10,608 nucleotides of DNA from Syntrophaceae bacterium (GTDB lineage: Bacteria > Desulfobacterota > Syntrophorhabdia > Syntrophorhabdales > WCHB1-27), in the NCBI GenBank assembly GCA_003165115.1, contig PLSJ01000423.1:1-10608 (forward strand), read 5' to 3'. Below the pieces are notes generated by a model, which searched no databases, was not told the DNA's origin, and saw only the letters and a list, made by a program, of their open reading frames with translations. A program made the position numbers and the translations under genes. Shown piece after piece: positions 7,425 to 10,608 of this stretch (within the stretch, counting starts at the first letter, position 1; each line of letters starts with the position of its first letter).

Positions 7425-8854
7425 TATGCCGCTCCCGAGCCCCTTATCACGGCCGGGACCGTCATCAACAGGATTTTCAGATCCAATCCCAACGACCAAT
7501 TATCTATGTATTCCATGTCCAGTTTCATCCAATGATCAAAAGAGACGTTGCTTCTCCCGTTGCACTGCCACAGGCACGTGATGCCCGGCTTGACGCTGAA
7601 GCGGCGGCGGTGCCAGTCTTCGTCGAAACCTTCGTAGTCACGCACGGGCAGGGGCCTCGGGCCGACCAGGCTCATGTCGCCCTTCAGGACATTGATGAGC
7701 TGCGGCAGCTCGTCAATGCTGGTCTTCCTCAGGAAGCGGCCGATAGGGGTGATGCGTGGGTCGTTCTTGATCTTGAAGGCCGGGCCTTTCACTTCGTTCA
7801 GGTGCTCAAGCTCGCGGATGCGCTTCTCGGCATCGACCACCATGGTCCTGAACTTGTAAAGCCTGAAGAGGCGTTTGTTGACGCCGAGCCGGCCCTGTAC
7901 GAAGAATATGGGGCCGGGCGAGGTGAGCTTGATGAACATGGCTACAGCCAGGAAGACAGGCAGGGCGGGGAGAAGAAGGAGGCCTGAGGCGCATATGTCC
8001 ACCAGCCTTTTGAGAAGGACGGTCGGCTTGTCCATATTGCCGGCGCCGATGGTGATGATCGGCTGCCCGTCGATGTACTCGGTCCTCGTCTGTGCGATGC
8101 GGACGTTGAACAGGTCGGAGAGGAGCCGCACCAGGATGCCCTGATCTTCGCACATCGCCACGATACCCGCGGCCTGCGCATAGAACGATTTCACCGGCAG
8201 GGCAATGACGACTTCGTCCACCACGTTCTGCCGGAGGAATTCCTGTAAACCCGCCAGCCTGGCCACGAGCGGGTACCTTGCGGTCCCTATCTCCCCGTTC
8301 ATGGCGGCATCGTCCACGAACCCCTTCAACATGTATCCCAGCTCGGGTCTCGTTTCTATCTTGTGCGCGAACGCGAGGGCCCGGCTGTTCGCGCCGACTA
8401 TTATCACGGTGCGCAGGTTCCTGCCCCGTCTCCTCATGTGCGTGAGCAGGGAACGGAGCGCCATGCGGCTGACGATGGCGCTCAAGGTCGTCGACACCCA
8501 GAAGAAGGCGACGAAGTGCAGGGTCACGAGCTGGACGTTCGAGACAAAAGAGCCGACGACCAGGAGCACGGCGCCCGCGAATGTTGCCTTCGTCACATCG
8601 GTCGCTTCCTTGTGCATCGAGGAGAGGCGATGGGAATGGTACAGCTCGGAAAGTGAAAAGATCGCATGCCAGAAGATCATGAAGCCAAGAAAGATAGCGA
8701 AGTTCGACAGCTTGAAGCGCATGGCCAGGAGCGCCCGAAAGGCGCCGAGGTTAAGGCCGGAGGAGACCACGAGCATCGAAAAGAAGAAGCTCCAGGTCAT
8801 AAGAATAAGATCGAAGAGTCTCAGCGTATCGAGGAGTAATCGTCTTCTGTACAT
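7424..8854 (-). CDS. Polyprenyl-phosphate hexose-1-phosphate transferase (WbaP/WcaJ/EpsB type)
   Basis: This 476-residue protein would start glycan assembly by moving a hexose-1-phosphate from a UDP-sugar to undecaprenyl phosphate in the cytoplasmic membrane. Four hydrophobic segments (about 11-32, 51-68, 91-105, 112-128) precede a nucleotide-fold CoA_binding_3-type domain (about 148-260, starting VIIVGANSR). The catalytic bacterial sugar transferase domain starts at KRLVD (282-286), with a re-entrant hydrophobic helix at about 287-309. Catalytic landmarks are intact: FRTM (335-338), DPR (365-367), the Asp381-Glu382 dyad in SIDELPQL, LVGPRPLP (396-403) and KPGITCLWQ (422-430). Length and order match full-size PHPT enzymes; the sequence resembles the PEP-CTERM-associated group. 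ATG 8854 has a strong AAGGAAGG site. It lies 70 bases after the kinase-like gene and overlaps the acetyltransferase start by one base. Whether the sugar is glucose, galactose or another cannot be told. Confidence 0.95.
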   Translation of the reverse strand: MYRRRLLLDTLRLFDLILMTWSFFFSMLVVSSGLNLGAFRALLAMRFKLSNFAIFLGFMIFWHAIFSLSELYHSHRLSSMHKEATDVTKATFAGAVLLVVGSFVSNVQLVTLHFVAFFWVSTTLSAIVSRMALRSLLTHMRRRGRNLRTVIIVGANSRALAFAHKIETRPELGYMLKGFVDDAAMNGEIGTARYPLVARLAGLQEFLRQNVVDEVVIALPVKSFYAQAAGIVAMCEDQGILVRLLSDLFNVRIAQTRTEYIDGQPIITIGAGNMDKPTVLLKRLVDICASGLLLLPALPVFLAVAMFIKLTSPGPIFFVQGRLGVNKRLFRLYKFRTMVVDAEKRIRELEHLNEVKGPAFKIKNDPRITPIGRFLRKTSIDELPQLINVLKGDMSLVGPRPLPVRDYEGFDEDWHRRRFSVKPGITCLWQCNGRSNVSFDHWMKLDMEYIDNWSLGLDLKILLMTVPAVIRGSGAA

Positions 8855-8857
8855 GTT

Positions 8858-8865
8858 CCTTCCTT
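8858..8865 (-). promoter_or_regulatory. Strong ribosome-binding site of the initiating transferase
   Basis: AAGGAAGG on the minus strand ends 3 bases before ATG 8854, with further purines upstream. It is among the strongest such sites in the window and, with the 70-base gap upstream, suggests independent ribosome entry instead of coupling to the kinase-like gene. Confidence 0.7.
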
Positions 8866-8904
8866 ACCTTTTTTCGGATTCACGGGAGAAAGTGATCTTC
8901 CGTC

Positions 8905-8922
8905 CGTCCGGCGGGGCGGACG
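8905..8922 (-). other. GC-rich hairpin in the kinase-transferase gap
   Basis: A perfect 6-bp inverted repeat (CGTCCG / CGGACG around a 6-base CCCCGC loop) begins 2 bases after the kinase-like stop codon at 8925. No T-run follows directly on the transcribed strand (only a short TTT about 10 bases later), so it is not a standard intrinsic terminator. It could be an RNA-processing or stability hairpin that lets transferase levels differ from those of the ATPase genes. It is short and could be chance in GC-rich DNA. Confidence 0.4.
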
Positions 8923-8924
8923 TC

Positions 8925-9698
8925 CTACAATCGTCTGTATAACCACTCCGGTATATGGGTCTTCCGGTCGTTGAGGACGACGCCGAGGATGTTTGCCTGG
9001 GCGCTTTCGAGCCTCCGGCGGGCGCTTTGGGCGACTTCCCATCGGGTCTTCTCCGCCTGCACGACGAGGACGACCCCGTCTGTCCTCGCGCCCACGGCAA
9101 CGGCGTCGTTGAAGATATTGATGGCCGGTGCGTCGAGGATCACCCAGTCCACCCCCGCCCTCATCTGTTGAAGAAGGGAATCGACCTTTCCGTTCGCGAA
9201 GAGCGGGAACGGGTTTTGCGGCAGACTGCCGGCCGGGATAAGGAGCAGGTTGGGGAGATGGGTCGCTTTTATCACCTGCCTCAGCGTCTTCTCGCCCGTG
9301 AGAAGCTCCGCCAGACCGGGGTTCTTCCCGAGTGTGAAGAACTCGTGAAGCGAAGGACTTCTCAGGTTGGCGTCCACGAGGAGCAGCCTTTCTCCGGACG
9401 TCGCGAGGACCATGCCGAAATTGGCCGCCACCCCGGAGCTGCCCTCGCCCTCGCCGGCGCTGGCGAAGAGAAGGAGCCTGGGCTCTCCTTCAGGCAGGAG
9501 GGCGACGATGCTCTGTCTGAGCTGGTTGTATCCCTCCATGGCCCTGACCGGTAGGGAACCATGGCCGTTGCCCTGGGCCTTGCCGATCTCGTTCCTGACA
9601 CTCCGCCGCGTGCTCTCGGTGTCGAAGAGCCGTAATTCCTCCGGGCCGAGGAACTTCTCCTTCTCAGCCCTCCTGATCGCATCCAATGTGGAACCCAT
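8925..9698 (-). CDS. BY-kinase-like (CpsD/CapB-type) ATPase with degenerate P-loop
   Basis: This 257-residue cytoplasmic protein matches the catalytic domain of bacterial tyrosine kinases and their MinD/ParA relatives. A charged N-terminus (DAIRRAEKEK) is followed by the E-x-Y-x-x-LR helix (Glu55-Arg61), the Walker A region SAGEGEGSSG (80-89), Walker A' VDANLR (108-113) and Walker B VILDAP (186-191). In active kinases Walker A reads GEGKST; here it is GEGSSG, so the ATP-binding lysine and the following threonine are replaced by Ser87 and Gly89. Walker A' has Asn instead of the usual second Asp. The C-terminus ends at YRRL with a single tyrosine and no tyrosine cluster. It may be a pseudokinase or a non-catalytic regulator of export or chain length; no Wzz membrane domain is fused. 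ATG 9698 has AGGAGG upstream and lies inside the end of the preceding ATPase frame (35-base overlap). Confidence 0.88.
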   Translation of the reverse strand: MGSTLDAIRRAEKEKFLGPEELRLFDTESTRRSVRNEIGKAQGNGHGSLPVRAMEGYNQLRQSIVALLPEGEPRLLLFASAGEGEGSSGVAANFGMVLATSGERLLLVDANLRSPSLHEFFTLGKNPGLAELLTGEKTLRQVIKATHLPNLLLIPAGSLPQNPFPLFANGKVDSLLQQMRAGVDWVILDAPAINIFNDAVAVGARTDGVVLVVQAEKTRWEVAQSARRRLESAQANILGVVLNDRKTHIPEWLYRRL

Positions 9699-10608
9699 GT
9701 GTCCTCCTGTTTGAGAGGGATGGAAGATGGAGGGCGGCGGGACGGCCTTCGTTCTTCCATCCTCCGTTCCCCTCTATCCCACCCGCTTCTCCGTGAGAAT
9801 GGCACCGACCGGCGTTTTCCAAAGCGATCCATTTGGCCAGGCGTGAATAATCCGTCCGGTCGGATGACCGCGCATCGGTCGAAAGAACGCGGGAAAGATT
9901 GGCGGGGATAATCTGAGAGGCTGCCGGCAGCAGCTTTTTGAGCAGCGATGCCTCGTGGCTGTCGCGGTCCTCCTGCACGTGCGGGGCCGGCGGCGCGGGC
10001 TCGACAACGGGCGGTTCGCCCGCGCTCGCCGGGCCGTTCAGCCCCCTGACCACTTCCCGGATCACGTCTTCACCGATCTTTTTGCTGCCCGCGCCATAGC
10101 CGATGGTAAGGGCGTTGTCGCAGATGACGTTGATCGACCTCGGGATCCCTCCCGCGCGGCTGCAAATCAGCGAGACGGCTTCTTCCGAGAACACTTTCGC
10201 GCTGCCGCCCGCGATGCGCAGCCGGTGTTCGATGTACTCACCGGATTCGGCCCGGCCGAGCGGCCCGATGCGCCGCCTGATCACTATCCTTTGCCTGAGC
10301 TGTCTCAGCTCCGCGGAGTCTATCTTGTTGTCCAGCTCCGGCTGGCCCACGAGCACGATCTGTAGCAGTTTTTCCCTCCTGGTCTCGAGGTTGGAGAGCA
10401 TCCGGAGGTCTTCCAGGGTTTCCACCGGCAGGTTCTGCGCCTCGTCGATGAGGAGGGTCACGATCTCATCGCGCGTCAGCCTGTCGAGGAGATAGGCGTT
10501 AAGCCGGTGGACGAGCATGTACCTCTCTTCGTTCCCCACGGGCACCCCCAGCTCCAGGAGAATGTTCTTGAGAAACTGGTCGAAAGTGGTGCTCGTGTGG
10601 TAGATGAT
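9664..10608 (-). CDS. AAA+ ATPase, GspA/ExeA-like, PEP-CTERM/XrtA-locus type (5'-partial)
   Basis: The reading frame is open from the right edge (the first visible codon is Ile) to TGA at 9664, giving 314 residues of the C-terminal part; the start and the Walker A motif lie outside. Visible AAA+ elements are Walker B TLLIDEAQNL (51-60), sensor 1 VLVGQPEL (85-92), the arginine-finger segment LRQLRQRI (101-108) and sensor 2 GGIPRSINVICDNAL (153-167). This order fits the putative secretion ATPases found next to EPS/PEP-CTERM loci. A Pro- and Ala-rich linker (about 191-210) and a polar, Gly-rich tail of about 100 residues follow and do not look like any domain I know. The frame overlaps the kinase-like gene by 35 bases, which suggests coupling. 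It probably powers or regulates assembly or export of the polysaccharide machinery; the partner is unknown. The last ~50 residues could be a frameshifted or degenerate end. Confidence 0.88.
   Translation of the reverse strand: MIYHTSTTFDQFLKNILLELGVPVGNEERYMLVHRLNAYLLDRLTRDEIVTLLIDEAQNLPVETLEDLRMLSNLETRREKLLQIVLVGQPELDNKIDSAELRQLRQRIVIRRRIGPLGRAESGEYIEHRLRIAGGSAKVFSEEAVSLICSRAGGIPRSINVICDNALTIGYGAGSKKIGEDVIREVVRGLNGPASAGEPPVVEPAPPAPHVQEDRDSHEASLLKKLLPAASQIIPANLSRVLSTDARSSDRTDYSRLAKWIALENAGRCHSHGEAGGIEGNGGWKNEGRPAALHLPSLSNRRTHGFHIGCDQEG
9703..9708 (-). promoter_or_regulatory. Ribosome-binding site of the BY-kinase-like gene
   Basis: AGGAGG on the minus strand, 4 bases before ATG 9698, fixes the start of the kinase-like gene although it lies within the upstream ATPase reading frame. 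Confidence 0.75.
9718..9762 (-). repeat. Inverted repeat ahead of the kinase-like gene
   Basis: A perfect 10-bp inverted repeat pairs GGATGGAAGA (minus strand, 9762-9753) with TCTTCCATCC (9727-9718) around a 25-base loop. It ends 9 bases before the AGGAGG ribosome-binding site of the kinase-like gene and lies in the Gly-rich tail of the upstream ATPase frame. The loop-proximal CCCTCC (9734-9729) could alternatively pair with that ribosome-binding site. It might tune kinase translation; it could also be a by-product of purine-rich sequence. Confidence 0.5.

Noticed and set aside
7425..7499. Longer start for the acetyltransferase
   Set aside because: It only reads into the end of the transferase gene. 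ATG 7424 in a TAATG coupling with a GGGAG site explains the start.
8905..8922. Intrinsic terminator after the kinase-like gene
   Set aside because: The hairpin is not followed by a T-tract on the transcribed strand and same-direction genes continue 50 bases on, so I list it only as a hairpin.

Overview
The window is part of a cell-surface polysaccharide (exopolysaccharide or O-antigen-like) biosynthesis locus. It holds nine genes, all on the minus strand, so transcription runs from high to low coordinates. The sequence is G+C-rich, and genes are separated by 0-72 bases or overlap by 1-122 bases. No RNA gene, CRISPR array, insertion sequence or convincing promoter is visible. The mix of genes (a GspA/ExeA-like AAA+ ATPase, a BY-kinase-like ATPase, a WbaP/WcaJ/EpsB-type initiating transferase and an O-antigen ligase/polymerase) resembles the XrtA/PEP-CTERM-associated loci of Gram-negative bacteria such as Desulfobacterota, Betaproteobacteria or Nitrospirota. 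The exact taxon cannot be read from the window.

In transcriptional order: (i) 10608-9664, the C-terminal part of an AAA+ ATPase that starts beyond the right edge, with an unusual Pro-rich tail; (ii) 9698-8925, a BY-kinase-like ATPase whose Walker A lysine is replaced by serine and which lacks a C-terminal tyrosine cluster; (iii) 8854-7424, a membrane polyprenyl-phosphate hexose-1-phosphate transferase that would start the repeat unit; (iv) 7424-6816, a left-handed beta-helix acetyltransferase; (v) 6823-5693, a GT-B (GT4) glycosyltransferase; (vi) 5684-4728, a DUF362 protein of unknown role; (vii) 4655-3480, a GT-A (GT2) glycosyltransferase; (viii) 3487-2195, an O-antigen ligase/polymerase-family membrane protein; (ix) 2173-1154, a second GT2 enzyme; (x) 1151-1, a secreted right-handed parallel beta-helix protein that runs off the left edge.

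Inferred joint function: the transferase loads a first sugar phosphate onto undecaprenyl phosphate. The three glycosyltransferases extend the unit and the acetyltransferase may decorate it. The Wzy/WaaL-like protein polymerises or transfers the chain. The two ATPases at the head of the cluster probably govern chain length or export, and the beta-helix protein may cut, epimerise or bind the exported polymer. No flippase (Wzx), chain-length determinant (Wzz), outer-membrane exporter or exosortase lies in the window; they could lie outside it.

Most unusual points: the loss of the P-loop lysine in the kinase-like protein, the DUF362 gene embedded among glycosyltransferases, a four-cysteine insert in the beta-helix protein, and an inverted repeat just ahead of the kinase ribosome-binding site. 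Nothing proves a wholly new system. The locus looks like a recognisable polysaccharide operon with several uncharacterised parts.
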